Below, one piece after another: positions 25,753-34,983 of a stretch of DNA of 64,000 nucleotides. The stretch lies in NCBI GenBank assembly GCA_020041925.1, contig CP083409.1; one strand, given 5' to 3'. This stretch comes from Faucicola osloensis_D (GTDB lineage Bacteria > Pseudomonadota > Gammaproteobacteria > Pseudomonadales > Moraxellaceae). Below the pieces are notes generated by a model. It did no database searches. It was not told the DNA's origin and saw only the letters and a program-made list of their open reading frames with translations. Each line of letters begins with the position of its first letter. The first letter of the stretch is position 1. Both the position numbers and the translations under genes were made by a program.

Positions 25753-26616
25753 TTAGCTGCTTCTTTTTTCTTTATCGCGGCGTAAGTGATGACCGCCGCG
25801 GCGCGCTTTTAGCGGTTTTTTCTCAAAGCGTTCTTGGCGGCGTTTGGCAATGCCGTAAAGCCCTGTGCCTTGGCGCGGGCGAATGTTGACAAGTCCTGCT
25901 AAGGTGTCAATCTCACGGCGATCTAGCTCAAGATAGCGACCCGTGCGAAGCTCCCTTGGGAGACTGACAGAGCCGTAACGGATACGCAGTAGTCGGCTTA
26001 CTTTTAAGCCTTGCGATTCAAATAAGCGGCGTACTTCACGATTGCGACCTTCTTTGAGTTTGACTTGGTACCATTTATTGATACCTTCACCGCCTTTTTC
26101 AACGATGTCATCAAACTGTGCCATACCATCTTCTAGCATGACGCCACGTTTGAGATTTAAGATAATCTCAGGGGTGACTTCGCCCATCACACGCACCGCA
26201 TATTCGCGCTCTATTTCATTTGATGGGTGCATCAGACGGTGAGCCAGTTCCCCATCATTGGTAAATAGCAATAAACCTGTTGAGTTGATGTCCAACCGGC
26301 CCACCATTACCCAGCGGTCATGGTTCAGTGGTGGCAAGCGCTCAAACACCGTGGGACGACCTTCTGGGTCATGGGCTGAGCAAATTTCGCCTTCTGGCTT
26401 GTAATACATCAAGATACGGCGGCGTTTTTCGTTTTCTGCGGTATAGCGTAGCAAACGTCCATCGACTCGGATTTCATCGCCCTGTCCGACACGGTCACCA
26501 ATGGTAGCGACAGTCCCGTTAACACTGACGCGACCTTCGCGAATCACATCTTCCATTTGGCGGCGCGAACCTAAGCCTAGACGGGCGAGCGCTTTTTGCA
26601 GTTTTTCGTCTTTCAT
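25753..26616 (-). CDS. rluB: 23S rRNA pseudouridine synthase (RluB type)
   Basis: 287 residues. An N-terminal S4 RNA-binding domain (about 3-60; KALARLGLGSRRQMEDVIRE) is followed by the RsuA/RluB/E/F catalytic domain with the catalytic Asp in GRLDINSTGLLLFTNDGE (about residue 103) and the EGRNREVRRLFESQGL motif. A basic C-terminal tail (KKPLKARRGGHHLRRDKEKR) is typical of RluB, which modifies U2605 in helix 93. AAGGA lies 7 bases before the ATG. In related genomes rluB usually follows scpB directly; here an opposite-strand gene separates them. Confidence 0.92.
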   Translation of the reverse strand: MKDEKLQKALARLGLGSRRQMEDVIREGRVSVNGTVATIGDRVGQGDEIRVDGRLLRYTAENEKRRRILMYYKPEGEICSAHDPEGRPTVFERLPPLNHDRWVMVGRLDINSTGLLLFTNDGELAHRLMHPSNEIEREYAVRVMGEVTPEIILNLKRGVMLEDGMAQFDDIVEKGGEGINKWYQVKLKEGRNREVRRLFESQGLKVSRLLRIRYGSVSLPRELRTGRYLELDRREIDTLAGLVNIRPRQGTGLYGIAKRRQERFEKKPLKARRGGHHLRRDKEKRSS

Positions 26617-26638
26617 TCAATAATCCTTTAATAGGTAG

Positions 26639-26678
26639 CAACATTTCACAATGTTGTGCTAGCATGAAACTTCATGCT
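26639..26678. promoter_or_regulatory. Two adjacent palindromes upstream of rluB
   Basis: CAACATT-TCAC-AATGTTG (26639-26656) and AGCATGAA-AC-TTCATGCT (26661-26678) lie side by side 22 bases upstream of the rluB start. They could be hairpins in the rluB leader or operators. No T-run follows either, so they are not terminators. Confidence 0.4.
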
Positions 26679-26850
26679 TGTGCCTATTGTAGGACAAGCG
26701 ATGATTGAAAGCTAGTATAAACTCATGTGGCTAAATTTTAACCAGTATTTTAACCAAAAATTTAATATAAATAATATCACATTGTAAAAATTATTTTACG
26801 TTATAATCATCGACATAAGTGAATCAATACAACTAAAAGGAATAATAACA

Positions 26851-27549
26851 ATGAAAGGGCAAATAGCCAATTTCTCGCCGCAACATGGTCAAGGTATCAT
26901 CATGGCGGAGGACGGAAAAAATTACCCATTTACTAGCCAACAATGGCAACAAGCCACGGCACCGATGGCAGGACAACAAGTAGAATTTAGTGTCGATGCG
27001 CAGGGTTATGCAGTGGCAGTTGTCGGTCTTGCCGCAGGCAATGCTATTAATCTGAACAAACCGATAGATAGCACGATTGCGCCCATCCCTCACGGCTATA
27101 CAGACAACCCTACAACTGCCAACTATGGTCAAGTTACTCACGCAGTGGGCATGAATGCCGTCAATCCAGCATGGGCGATTGAAGAAAATTATGGCTTTTT
27201 TGATTGGGTCAAAAAAAGTCTCAGCAATTATGCCAATTTTAAAGGGCGTGCTAGACGTAAAGAATATTGGTATTTTTATTTGGCGTGGGTCATGTTGTAT
27301 CTGGGTGGGGCAATTATCGATTATATGATTGGTACTGATGGCATTGTGGCGGGGCTTATTTCTTTGGCGTTAGTGATTCCCAATATTGCAGTAGGTGTTC
27401 GCCGTTTACATGATGTTAATAAATCAGGCTGGTGGATGCTGATCGCTTTTATTCCCATCATTGGCGGGATTATGCTGCTGGTATGGTATTGCACAGATAC
27501 CAAGCCGAATGTCAACCAGTGGGGCGCCCCTGCTCGCCGCTTGCCTTGA
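26851..27549 (+). CDS. DUF805 membrane protein with N-terminal cold-shock-like domain
   Basis: 232 residues. Residues 1-57 resemble a cold-shock/OB fold (MKGQIANFSPQHGQGIIMAE, then YPFTSQQW and GQQVEFSVDAQGYAVAV). A polar linker follows, then DUF805 from about 115: FKGRARRKEYWYFYLAWVML, a GVRRLHDVNKSGWW motif, and three or four membrane helices, ending in NQWGAPARRLP. DUF805 proteins are small inner-membrane proteins of unknown role; an N-terminal nucleic-acid-binding-like module hints at a regulatory link, by inference. An AAAAGGAATAATAACA leader gives the ribosome-binding site. Confidence 0.8.
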   Translation: MKGQIANFSPQHGQGIIMAEDGKNYPFTSQQWQQATAPMAGQQVEFSVDAQGYAVAVVGLAAGNAINLNKPIDSTIAPIPHGYTDNPTTANYGQVTHAVGMNAVNPAWAIEENYGFFDWVKKSLSNYANFKGRARRKEYWYFYLAWVMLYLGGAIIDYMIGTDGIVAGLISLALVIPNIAVGVRRLHDVNKSGWWMLIAFIPIIGGIMLLVWYCTDTKPNVNQWGAPARRLP

Positions 27550-27616
27550 GGCAGGTTGTTGTTGAGGCAGGGTTTTTAAACAGGGTCTTTAACAAGCTGC
27601 CCAGTCGGCAGCTTTT

Positions 27617-28162
27617 TTATATCTCAAGCTGTTGCACATCAGCTAGCTTTGGTAAATCTTGCAAGTTTTTAAGCCCAAAGGCGGCTAAAAACGCTGGGGT
27701 AGTATGCAGTAGTGCAGGACGTCCCAGCGTATCGCGAAATCCTTGCTCAATAATCCAGCCTTTATCAAATAGTTGCCGTAAGATATTGCTCAATACAGTC
27801 ACGCCACGAATTTGCTCAATATCGCCACGCGTCACCGGTTGTTTGTAAGCAATCACACTTAACGTTTCTAATAACGCTTGGCTTAAGGTTTCTTGACGCT
27901 GGGGAAAAACTTGCTGAATAAGCGGGCTAAAGTCATTGGCGATTTGCAATCGGTAGCCGCTAGCAGTATCCGCTAAGGTTAACGCGCCTTGTGATAGACG
28001 CTGCTGCAAGACCGTGAGCGCCATGCTCAGTTGGTTTGGATTAATCGATAGCCAGTGACATAGCTGTTTGGCAGTAATCGGGGTTTCTGAGGCATGTAAA
28101 ATCGCTTCGATAGATTTGCTATGCTGCTGGGCAAGCTGATGTTGTTGGTTAAAATCGGTCAT
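27617..28162 (-). CDS. scpB: Chromosome segregation/condensation protein ScpB
   Basis: Winged-helix kleisin-interacting subunit of the SMC-ScpAB condensin, 181 residues. Two winged-helix units are visible, with ILHASETPITAKQLCHWL near the N-terminus and the conserved LLETLSVIAYKQPVTRGDIE, RGVTVLSNILRQLFDKGWI and GRPALLHTTPAFLAAFGL. The start is placed at ATG 28162, which overlaps the scpA stop (ATGA), rather than the in-frame ATG four codons upstream. It acts with ScpA; SMC is not in this window. Confidence 0.93.
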   Translation of the reverse strand: MTDFNQQHQLAQQHSKSIEAILHASETPITAKQLCHWLSINPNQLSMALTVLQQRLSQGALTLADTASGYRLQIANDFSPLIQQVFPQRQETLSQALLETLSVIAYKQPVTRGDIEQIRGVTVLSNILRQLFDKGWIIEQGFRDTLGRPALLHTTPAFLAAFGLKNLQDLPKLADVQQLEI

Positions 28163-28947
28163 GACGACGCCCATATCAAGGTTAGTTCGCTTACATCGGA
28201 AGTGTTGTCATCATCTTGTGCGACAAACTTTAGCATCCGCTGTTTGGCTAATTCCAAAATGGCAACGAAACTCACCACCACACCCAGTTTGCCTTGTGAT
28301 TTATCTAATATGTCGTGGAAAGTGCCTTGACCACGACTTGCCAACATACGGCTAATACTTGCCATACGCTCTGCTAATGGTACGATATCGGCTTTGACAT
28401 GGTGCATTTGGTAATCGGGCTTTAGCTGCATTTTGATTAAGCTGTCGGCAAGCATGGTGGCAGGATAGGGTGCCATCTCTTTGGCTAATATATCAGGGTT
28501 TGGCAAACTGGCGTATGCCAAAAACACATCGCGCTCAAGCCGCATTAACGCATCGATACGCTGACTGGCGTGTTTGATTTGGGCGTATTGTTCAAGTCTG
28601 TCAATCAGCTGCTTGGTGGGGTTTTTTTCATCCTCTGGCTGTTGCGGGCTTGGTAGTAACAATTCACTTTTGATAGCAATTAAGGTACTTGCCATCAGCA
28701 AATAATCGCCTGCCAACTCAAAATGATTGTCATCGAGCTCATCAATATAAGTCAGGTACTGCTCGGTAATCGGCAAAATCGCTGTGGTGGTGATATCAAA
28801 GTTATTTTTTTTGACTAAGTACAGCAAAAAATCCAGCGGACCTTCAAACTGCTCTAGCCAAATGGCAAAGGCTTCAGGCGGAATATAGAGGTCTTCGGGC
28901 AGACTTTGAACAGGCGTCTCAAAAATTCGAATGGCTAAATTGGTCAC
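28159..28947 (-). CDS. scpA: Segregation and condensation protein A (kleisin)
   Basis: Kleisin subunit of SMC-ScpAB, 262 residues. The N-terminal family signature FEGPLDFLLYLVKKNNFDI is clear, followed by YLLMASTLIAIKSELLLP and a C-terminal winged helix (GKLGVVVSFVAILELAKQRM). The open frame reaches GTG 28998 inside the upstream methyltransferase gene, but GTG 28947 overlaps that gene's stop by one base (TAGTG) and gives a family-like N-terminus, so it is preferred. The stop overlaps scpB by 4 bases. Confidence 0.92.
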   Translation of the reverse strand: MTNLAIRIFETPVQSLPEDLYIPPEAFAIWLEQFEGPLDFLLYLVKKNNFDITTTAILPITEQYLTYIDELDDNHFELAGDYLLMASTLIAIKSELLLPSPQQPEDEKNPTKQLIDRLEQYAQIKHASQRIDALMRLERDVFLAYASLPNPDILAKEMAPYPATMLADSLIKMQLKPDYQMHHVKADIVPLAERMASISRMLASRGQGTFHDILDKSQGKLGVVVSFVAILELAKQRMLKFVAQDDDNTSDVSELTLIWASS

Positions 28948-29552
28948 TACTGTCGAACCGCCACAAACAATCCTGCCCCAATGGATAGGGTAGAGCACAA
29001 ATAGTTGCTGTCCTGTTCAAAGGCTGACAAAAACGCTGCTACTTCATCGGCATGAGAAATCACATTATCGACGATCAGCATATCGCTAAAGGTGAGCAAT
29101 CGCTTAAAGTCAGCCACATAGTCACCATAAAACCTGCGCTCTGCATCCAAGAAAATCACATCAAAATGGGCGGTTGACTGACGTAAAAAATCCTTCGCAT
29201 CGACTTGTTGTAGCGTGATATTGTGGTCAAACTGCAAGGTGCGCAGGTGATTGCGCGCGGTTAGTAATCGCCATTCATCAATATCAATCGAGGTCAATGT
29301 GGCAGTATCCGCGGTATTGGCGCGATTGATTTGGGCTAACGCATAGCCTAGCCATAGTGTAGAGTAGCCTGTTGATGTGCCAATTTCTAACATATTTTTA
29401 GCCCGCTTACTGATAACCAGACTGGCAAGAAACTCGGCTGAATCAGGCTCAAGGTGGCGATGTCGGTTGAGACGGTTGGGCTGCGCATCGTCAAAGGCTT
29501 TATCGGTTTGATAAAGCCTATCGGTGTAGGCTTTAAAGTGTGCAAATGACAT
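28947..29552 (-). CDS. O-methyltransferase family 3 (SAM-dependent)
   Basis: 201 residues of the catechol/caffeoyl-CoA O-methyltransferase type. SAM-binding motif LEIGTSTGYSTLWLGYAL at about residue 53, then SIDIDEWRL with the ribose-binding acid, VDAKDFL, and the metal-binding FLDAERRFYGDY and VDNVISHADEV. Substrate unknown. ATG 29552 is chosen over an in-frame ATG at 29636 because the longer form would overlap trpS by 74 bases. It sits between trpS and scpA with one-base or 10-base spacings, so it belongs to the trpS-scpAB operon. Confidence 0.85.
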   Translation of the reverse strand: MSFAHFKAYTDRLYQTDKAFDDAQPNRLNRHRHLEPDSAEFLASLVISKRAKNMLEIGTSTGYSTLWLGYALAQINRANTADTATLTSIDIDEWRLLTARNHLRTLQFDHNITLQQVDAKDFLRQSTAHFDVIFLDAERRFYGDYVADFKRLLTFSDMLIVDNVISHADEVAAFLSAFEQDSNYLCSTLSIGAGLFVAVRQ

Positions 29553-29562
29553 GAGTGACTCG

Positions 29563-30654
29563 TTATTTTTTGAGTTTGGCAAGGGGTCTGATACCAATGG
29601 CTTTTCGTACTTTTTCAAGGCGTTTGCGCGCATCACGGCGGGCTTTTTCTGCGCCCATTTGTAGGATTTCTTCCAATTCCTTTGGATTCGCCATCAATTC
29701 ATTGTAACGAGCCCGGAAAGGGGCAATTTCGCTGTTAATTTTTTCAAACAACACTTCTTTGGCATCCCCCCAAGCGATACCTTGTTCAAAACGTTGACGC
29801 AGTAGTTGTTGTTCTTCTGTGCTAGCAAATGCACGATAAATCTCAAAAATCGTGGATTCATCGGGGTTTTTGGGTTCTTCTGGCAATTGTGAATTGGTGA
29901 CAATACGCATGATGGCTTTTCGCAGCGCTTTTTCACCGTCTACTTGCGACTGATTTGATGAAGGGTCGCCAAATAACGGAATGGTATTGCCATAGCTTTT
30001 TGACATTTTACGACCATCAAGCCCCGTCAGTAGCGGCGTGTCATCATCTACCATGGCTTCGGGCAGTACGAAAATCGGTTTTTCTGGGTCACAATAGCGA
30101 AAATTAAAGGTACCTGCGATATCACGTGCCATCTCGATATGCTGGATTTGGTCTTTCCCCACAGGGACATGGGTGGCATTAAACATCAAAATATCCGCAG
30201 CCATTAGCACAGGATAACTAAATAATCCCATCGAAATGCCAAAATCAGGGTCAGTGTCTGGCGTTTCACGGTTAGCATCTACGGCGGCTTTGTAGGCGTG
30301 CGCACGGTTCATCAACCCTTTAGCACAGTTACAGTTGAGTACCCAAGTTAGCTCTGGAATTTCGATAATGTCCGACTGGCGGTAAAACACCACCCGTTCA
30401 GGATCGAGACCACATGCAAGCCACGTCGCGGCAATTGCCTTGGTCGAGGCATGAATCGCCTCAGGGTCGTGGCATTTGATAAGTGCATGCAAATCCGCCA
30501 AGAAAAAATAAGCGTCGCTTTCTCCCGTACTGGCGCCTTGTATCGCCGATTGTATGGCTGGGCGAATGGCACCGACGTAGTTGCCAAGATGGGGAATACC
30601 ACTGGTGGTGATACCCGTTAAAATGCAGCGCGGCGCGGCAGTTTTATCATTCAT
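29563..30654 (-). CDS. trpS: Tryptophanyl-tRNA synthetase
   Basis: Class I aminoacyl-tRNA synthetase charging tRNA-Trp, 363 residues. The HIGH-like motif is SGIPHLGNYVGAIRP and the KMSKS loop is LDGRKMSKSYGN; FSYPVLMAADILMF and VPVGKDQIQHIE are Trp-synthetase signatures. The frame extends to TTG 30678, but ATG 30654 (MNDKTAAPRCILTGI) gives the expected N-terminus. First gene of an operon with the methyltransferase, scpA and scpB. Confidence 0.96.
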   Translation of the reverse strand: MNDKTAAPRCILTGITTSGIPHLGNYVGAIRPAIQSAIQGASTGESDAYFFLADLHALIKCHDPEAIHASTKAIAATWLACGLDPERVVFYRQSDIIEIPELTWVLNCNCAKGLMNRAHAYKAAVDANRETPDTDPDFGISMGLFSYPVLMAADILMFNATHVPVGKDQIQHIEMARDIAGTFNFRYCDPEKPIFVLPEAMVDDDTPLLTGLDGRKMSKSYGNTIPLFGDPSSNQSQVDGEKALRKAIMRIVTNSQLPEEPKNPDESTIFEIYRAFASTEEQQLLRQRFEQGIAWGDAKEVLFEKINSEIAPFRARYNELMANPKELEEILQMGAEKARRDARKRLEKVRKAIGIRPLAKLKK

Positions 30655-30772
30655 ATTCAAAATTCCAAACAAAAGCAAAAAAAGTACAAAATAGGCAAAA
30701 AAATTGTCCGTTAGTATAGCGGTTTTTGACTATAAATTCATGCCAAAAATTGGCTGAGCCATATGAGCAAAA

Positions 30773-31900
30773 TTAGCGGTAATAGCGGATACCAGTAGGC
30801 TGGGTTTTATAGCGCCGATGAAACCACATGTATTGGGTCGGGTCGATACGGATATAATTTTCTAATAGCTGATTGATGCGTTTGGCATCCGCTAATTCAT
30901 CTTCGGTTGGGTAGTTGTCAATGATAGGCGAGAAGATGATGTGATAATGCGGTTTGCGACCTTTTGGCATCTCATCCGGGGTTTCCCGATAAAAATGCAA
31001 TATCATTACGGCAGGCGGATTGGCTTTATTGCCGAGTTTTGCCATGCGACGTGGTGCGGTCAAGGTGGCAGCGGGTACCCCAAAAAAGTCTGCCATCACG
31101 CCTTGTTTTAGCCCAAAATCTTGGTCGGGGGTGATCCATACCACATGATTATCTTTAAGATTTTTGGCAAAATGGCGCATATCGCGATGACTGATTTGGT
31201 CGCTATAAACCTTTGAGCGAGCGTTAAAAATAAACCAATCAAGCAGCGCATTGTTTTGCGGTCGATACACCACATCCAGCGGGGTAAACATGGTGGTCAG
31301 CCGTCCACCCAAATCGAGCAAAGTCGAATGGATACCGAGTAAAATAACGGCTTTACCTTGCGATTGGGCGTTTTTGACATGGTGCAGCCCAGATACAGTG
31401 ACACATCGGGTAAACACATCAGGTCGATACCACGCACACAGACTCTCAAATATCCCTACACCTGCATTGATAAAAATCTTCTCTGCCATCTCTAAACGCT
31501 GATCTTCGCTGAGCTCTGGGAATGCCAATGACAAATTGGTCAAAGTATCGGCTCGGCGGCTTTTAATTAGTCCAAATAACGATTTTCCCAAAAAATGACC
31601 GATTTTAAATTGATAGCGCAACGGCAAATAAATCAATGGCAAAATTAGCGCAACCCCAAGCCAAATCCCCCAATATTGCGGCAACAAAAACTGCCACTGA
31701 AAAGGCTTACGCGCTGTACGGTTATCTGATTGCAGTTTTTGCAACTCGCTCACCTTTGGCATGCCTTCAAGTGTTACGGTTGACTGATGCAGCAGATTGG
31801 CATCGACATTACTGGCACTATTATTACTGGCAGTATCAACCGAGTTCATTTTGGCTGTTGGGTCAAACATTTGGGGTTTATGATTTTGGGTTGGTTTCAT
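30773..31900 (-). CDS. LpxL/HtrB-family lipid A acyltransferase
   Basis: 375 residues. A hydrophobic helix near residues 80-97 anchors the protein, and the lysophospholipid acyltransferase domain follows. The catalytic HX4D/E motif is seen as GIHSTLLDLGGR, with VVYRPQNNALLDWFIF and WITPDQDFGLKQGVMADFFG downstream, as in LpxL. It should add a secondary acyl chain to lipid A or lipooligosaccharide. About 70 polar residues precede the usual N-terminus; no good ribosome-binding site is seen before 31900, and Met18 or Met47 could be the true start. Monocistronic; divergent from cstA. Confidence 0.85.
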   Translation of the reverse strand: MKPTQNHKPQMFDPTAKMNSVDTASNNSASNVDANLLHQSTVTLEGMPKVSELQKLQSDNRTARKPFQWQFLLPQYWGIWLGVALILPLIYLPLRYQFKIGHFLGKSLFGLIKSRRADTLTNLSLAFPELSEDQRLEMAEKIFINAGVGIFESLCAWYRPDVFTRCVTVSGLHHVKNAQSQGKAVILLGIHSTLLDLGGRLTTMFTPLDVVYRPQNNALLDWFIFNARSKVYSDQISHRDMRHFAKNLKDNHVVWITPDQDFGLKQGVMADFFGVPAATLTAPRRMAKLGNKANPPAVMILHFYRETPDEMPKGRKPHYHIIFSPIIDNYPTEDELADAKRINQLLENYIRIDPTQYMWFHRRYKTQPTGIRYYR

Positions 31901-32265
31901 AGGGTATGTTTCATTAAAAAAAGCATAAAAATATATAAAAAATGCAAAAATAAATGCTGTAGTAGCGACTTAGACCATTAAGTTTGTAAAACTGGTCAAA
32001 AAATATAGGCTAAAATATACAGGCTTTTAAGCTCATTGGCTCATTATACCAAACAACGACGCAGGCTAAAGCCAGTAAATTTGGTATATATTGGGTAACA
32101 GGGATACATTGAATGACGAATGACCACCAAACCATGTTACAATTTGCAAAATATTACAAAAAACTAGCAATTATTGTTTAACTTAATTACATGTTAATTT
32201 AGTTCAGTTGAAGATAATTGCTTTTATCTCTACCCCAGGATGACCTTATATAAAAAGGAGTTGAC
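31901..32265. other. Divergent intergenic region, acyltransferase gene and cstA
   Basis: 365 AT-rich bases between divergent genes. I see an 8-bp duplication (GCTCATTG/GCTCATTA at 32031-32046) and the cstA ribosome-binding site AAGGAG at 32255-32260, but no promoter pair I would defend and no small gene. Confidence 0.4.
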
Positions 32266-34374
32266 ATGCAGACAAATTCCGCAATGACAAGTAACTCCCC
32301 CATGCTATCAAAGATAGTGTGGTTACTTGTTGCAATTATTGGCGCAGTGGCATTAGGGACAATCGCCCTGCACCGCGGCGAAAGTATCAATGCCGTATGG
32401 CTCGTCGCCGCTGCCGTGTGTTCGTACAGCATTGCTTATCGCTACTATAGCTTATTTATCGCCAAAAAAGTCTTTGAACTCAATCCCCGCCGCGTGACAC
32501 CGGCTCACCGCCTAAAAGATGGCTTAGATTATGTTCCTACCAATAAATACGTCTTATTTGGTCACCACTTTGCTGCGATTGCTGGGGCAGGTCCATTAGT
32601 CGGTCCTATCTTAGCGGCACAAATGGGTTATTTGCCAGGTACGCTATGGCTCATCATTGGGGTGGTATTTGCAGGTGCAGTGCAAGATTTTACGGTACTA
32701 TTTATCTCGACCCGCCGTGATGGCAAATCACTGGGTGAAATGGCAAAAGACGAGCTGGGTACTTTTACGGGTATTACGGTGATGCTCGGTGCACTCGGCG
32801 TGATGGTCATTATTCTTGCAGTACTGGCACTGGTGGTGGTGAAGGCGCTAGCGCACAGTCCTTGGGGACTATTTACCATCGCGGCAACGATTCCAATCGC
32901 GCTACTGATGGGCATCTACATGCGCTATTTACGCCCAGGTAAAATCATGGAAGTGTCTATCATTGGCTTTGTGTTGATGATGGCAGCGATTGTATTTGGT
33001 GGTGATATTGCCAAAGACCCGGCAATGGCTGAATTGTTTACCTTGACAGGTACCCAACTGACTTGGGCTTTGATGATTTATGGTGTGGTAGCATCGGTAT
33101 TGCCTGTGTGGCTGCTGCTTGCGCCGCGTGATTATTTATCTACTTTTTTAAAAATAGGGGTGATTGCAGGTTTGGCAGTGGCGATTATCTTTACCATGCC
33201 AGAGTTAAAAATGCCCGCGGTTACCAAATTTATCGATGGCACGGGACCAGTATTTAAAGGCGGGTTATTTCCGTTCTTATTTATTACCATTGCTTGTGGT
33301 GCTATCTCTGGTTTTCACGCGTTGGTATCGAGTGGTACGACCCCAAAACTTGTGGACAATGAAGTAGATACTCGCGCCATTGGTTATGGTGCTATGCTCA
33401 TGGAGTCGATGGTGGGTATCATGGCAATGATCTGTGCCACCATTCTTGACCCTGGTATGTATTTTGCGATTAATGCGCCAGCTGCGCTTTTAGGTACGAC
33501 ACCCGAGACCGCTGCAGCGGCTATCCAAAAATTGGGGTTTGTAATTACCCCTGATGCGCTTACGACGCTAGCGCAGCAAGTGGGTGAGAGCTCCATTATC
33601 TCACGGACAGGCGGTGCACCGACCTTTGCAATTGGGATGGCGCATATCCTGTCGTCTATCTTTGGTAGTACCGCGATGATGGGATTTTGGTATCATTTTG
33701 CGATTTTATTCGAAGCCTTGTTTATTTTGACGGCAGTCGATGCAGGGACGCGTGCTTGTCGTTTTATGGTACAAGATACCATCGGCATCGTGGTGCCGTC
33801 GGTACGTGGCTCAACCAATCTCGGCGTGCATTTGCTTGCGACTTTGATTGCAGTCGGCGCTTGGGGTTTCTTCGTCTACCAAGGCGTCATTGATCCGCTT
33901 GGCGGTATTAACTCATTGTGGCCGCTGTTTGGCATCGGTAACCAAATTTTGGCAGCCATGGCATTGACGCTAGGCACTGCAGTTTTATTCAAAATGAAAA
34001 AACAAAAGTATGCTTGGGTCACTGTGGCACCCACGGTTTTCTTATTGATTACCTGTCTGACAGCGGGTTGGCAAAAAATCTTCCATGAAAATCCAGCGAT
34101 TGGTTTCTTAGCGCAAGCGCACAAATACAGCGCCGCGATTGCTAAAGGTGAAGTGTTAAAACCTGCCAAGACCTTGGATGAGATGCAAACCATCGTATTC
34201 TCAAACTATGTGGATGCCGTGCTTTGTGGCTTCTTTATGATTGTGTTGATTGTGATGATGGTTGGTACCATTCGCGCATTAACAAAAGCCTTGGCAAGTG
34301 ATAAACCTACCGTGGTTGAAGGTGAGGCGATTTATGAAGATCCAAAACCCTTGAATATTTCTGCACCGCATTAG
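32266..34374 (+). CDS. cstA: CstA-family carbon-starvation / pyruvate transporter
   Basis: Inner-membrane transporter of 702 residues with about sixteen to eighteen hydrophobic segments. Family features include FGHHFAAIAGAGPLVGPILA (about residues 98-117), AGAVQDFTVLF, GAISGFHALVSSGTTPK and the C-terminal WPLFGIGNQILAAMALTLGT. E. coli CstA and BtsT take up pyruvate (CstA also reported for peptides) under nutrient limitation. AAGGAG lies 5 bases before the ATG. The small ybdD-like gene follows, as in E. coli. Confidence 0.93.
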   Translation: MQTNSAMTSNSPMLSKIVWLLVAIIGAVALGTIALHRGESINAVWLVAAAVCSYSIAYRYYSLFIAKKVFELNPRRVTPAHRLKDGLDYVPTNKYVLFGHHFAAIAGAGPLVGPILAAQMGYLPGTLWLIIGVVFAGAVQDFTVLFISTRRDGKSLGEMAKDELGTFTGITVMLGALGVMVIILAVLALVVVKALAHSPWGLFTIAATIPIALLMGIYMRYLRPGKIMEVSIIGFVLMMAAIVFGGDIAKDPAMAELFTLTGTQLTWALMIYGVVASVLPVWLLLAPRDYLSTFLKIGVIAGLAVAIIFTMPELKMPAVTKFIDGTGPVFKGGLFPFLFITIACGAISGFHALVSSGTTPKLVDNEVDTRAIGYGAMLMESMVGIMAMICATILDPGMYFAINAPAALLGTTPETAAAAIQKLGFVITPDALTTLAQQVGESSIISRTGGAPTFAIGMAHILSSIFGSTAMMGFWYHFAILFEALFILTAVDAGTRACRFMVQDTIGIVVPSVRGSTNLGVHLLATLIAVGAWGFFVYQGVIDPLGGINSLWPLFGIGNQILAAMALTLGTAVLFKMKKQKYAWVTVAPTVFLLITCLTAGWQKIFHENPAIGFLAQAHKYSAAIAKGEVLKPAKTLDEMQTIVFSNYVDAVLCGFFMIVLIVMMVGTIRALTKALASDKPTVVEGEAIYEDPKPLNISAPH

Positions 34375-34459
34375 TGAAAAATTAACAGTGATTGCACTTA
34401 TATTATGCAATTGCTTAATTTTCACCAAAACCATGCTAGGCAGATAGAAGGAGAGTCAC

Positions 34460-34744
34460 ATGAGTAATAACGCGTTAATCGCTAACTTGATTAAAATGAC
34501 CTTAAAGGCGCAAAAGGAAGTAATTTTTAGCCCAAAAAATATGACCCGCCTAATCACGCTGGTCAAACGGATGCAACAAAGCTTTCGTTTGATGGTCGGT
34601 GTCCCTGATTATGCGACCTACGTTAGCCATATGCAGGAGCAGCATCCTGACCTAGAGCCAATGGATGAAAAGACCTTTTTTCGCTACTGCGTCGATGCGC
34701 GCTACCCGAGTAATGGCGGTAGCATGAAGCGATGCCCTTGCTAA
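34460..34744 (+). CDS. YbdD/YjiX family small protein (DUF466)
   Basis: 94 residues. Family features are the VPDYATYVSHMQEQHPDLEP segment and the C-terminal DEKTFFRYCVDARYP with a final Cys-rich KRCPC. In E. coli the homologues YbdD and YjiX are encoded next to cstA and btsT and are thought to be needed for their activity. GAAGGAGAG precedes the ATG and the gene is 85 bases after cstA, followed by a terminator. It is somewhat longer than the usual 65-70 residues because of an N-terminal helical extension. Confidence 0.88.
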   Translation: MSNNALIANLIKMTLKAQKEVIFSPKNMTRLITLVKRMQQSFRLMVGVPDYATYVSHMQEQHPDLEPMDEKTFFRYCVDARYPSNGGSMKRCPC

Positions 34745-34757
34745 CGCTATAAATCGG

Positions 34758-34790
34758 TAAAAAACAGTCTAAAATTAGGCTGTTTTTTTT
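34758..34790 (+). terminator. Intrinsic terminator of cstA-ybdD
   Basis: AAAAAACAGTCT and AGGCTGTTTTTTTT arms with a G-T wobble and an AAAATT loop, 13 bases after the ybdD stop. Confidence 0.88.
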
Positions 34791-34983
34791 ATCAAAAATT
34801 GAATTGTTAATTTTTGTAAATATTGGCAATGATTTTGCATACTATTGCCAGCTTGTCAGTTGACCACGCGTTGTTAATGCCTCACTTAGGGGCAAAAAAG
34901 GGATAGTGGTTAAAAAGATTTATTGATTTAGCAAGCGTTTTTGATTTTGCCTAAGTGTTTGACCATGTGAGTGAGGTGTGTTA

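Noticed and set aside
28948..28998. Longer scpA start (GTG 28998)
   Set aside because: It would add 17 residues unlike ScpA and overlap the methyltransferase; the TAGTG overlap at 28947 is the more natural start.
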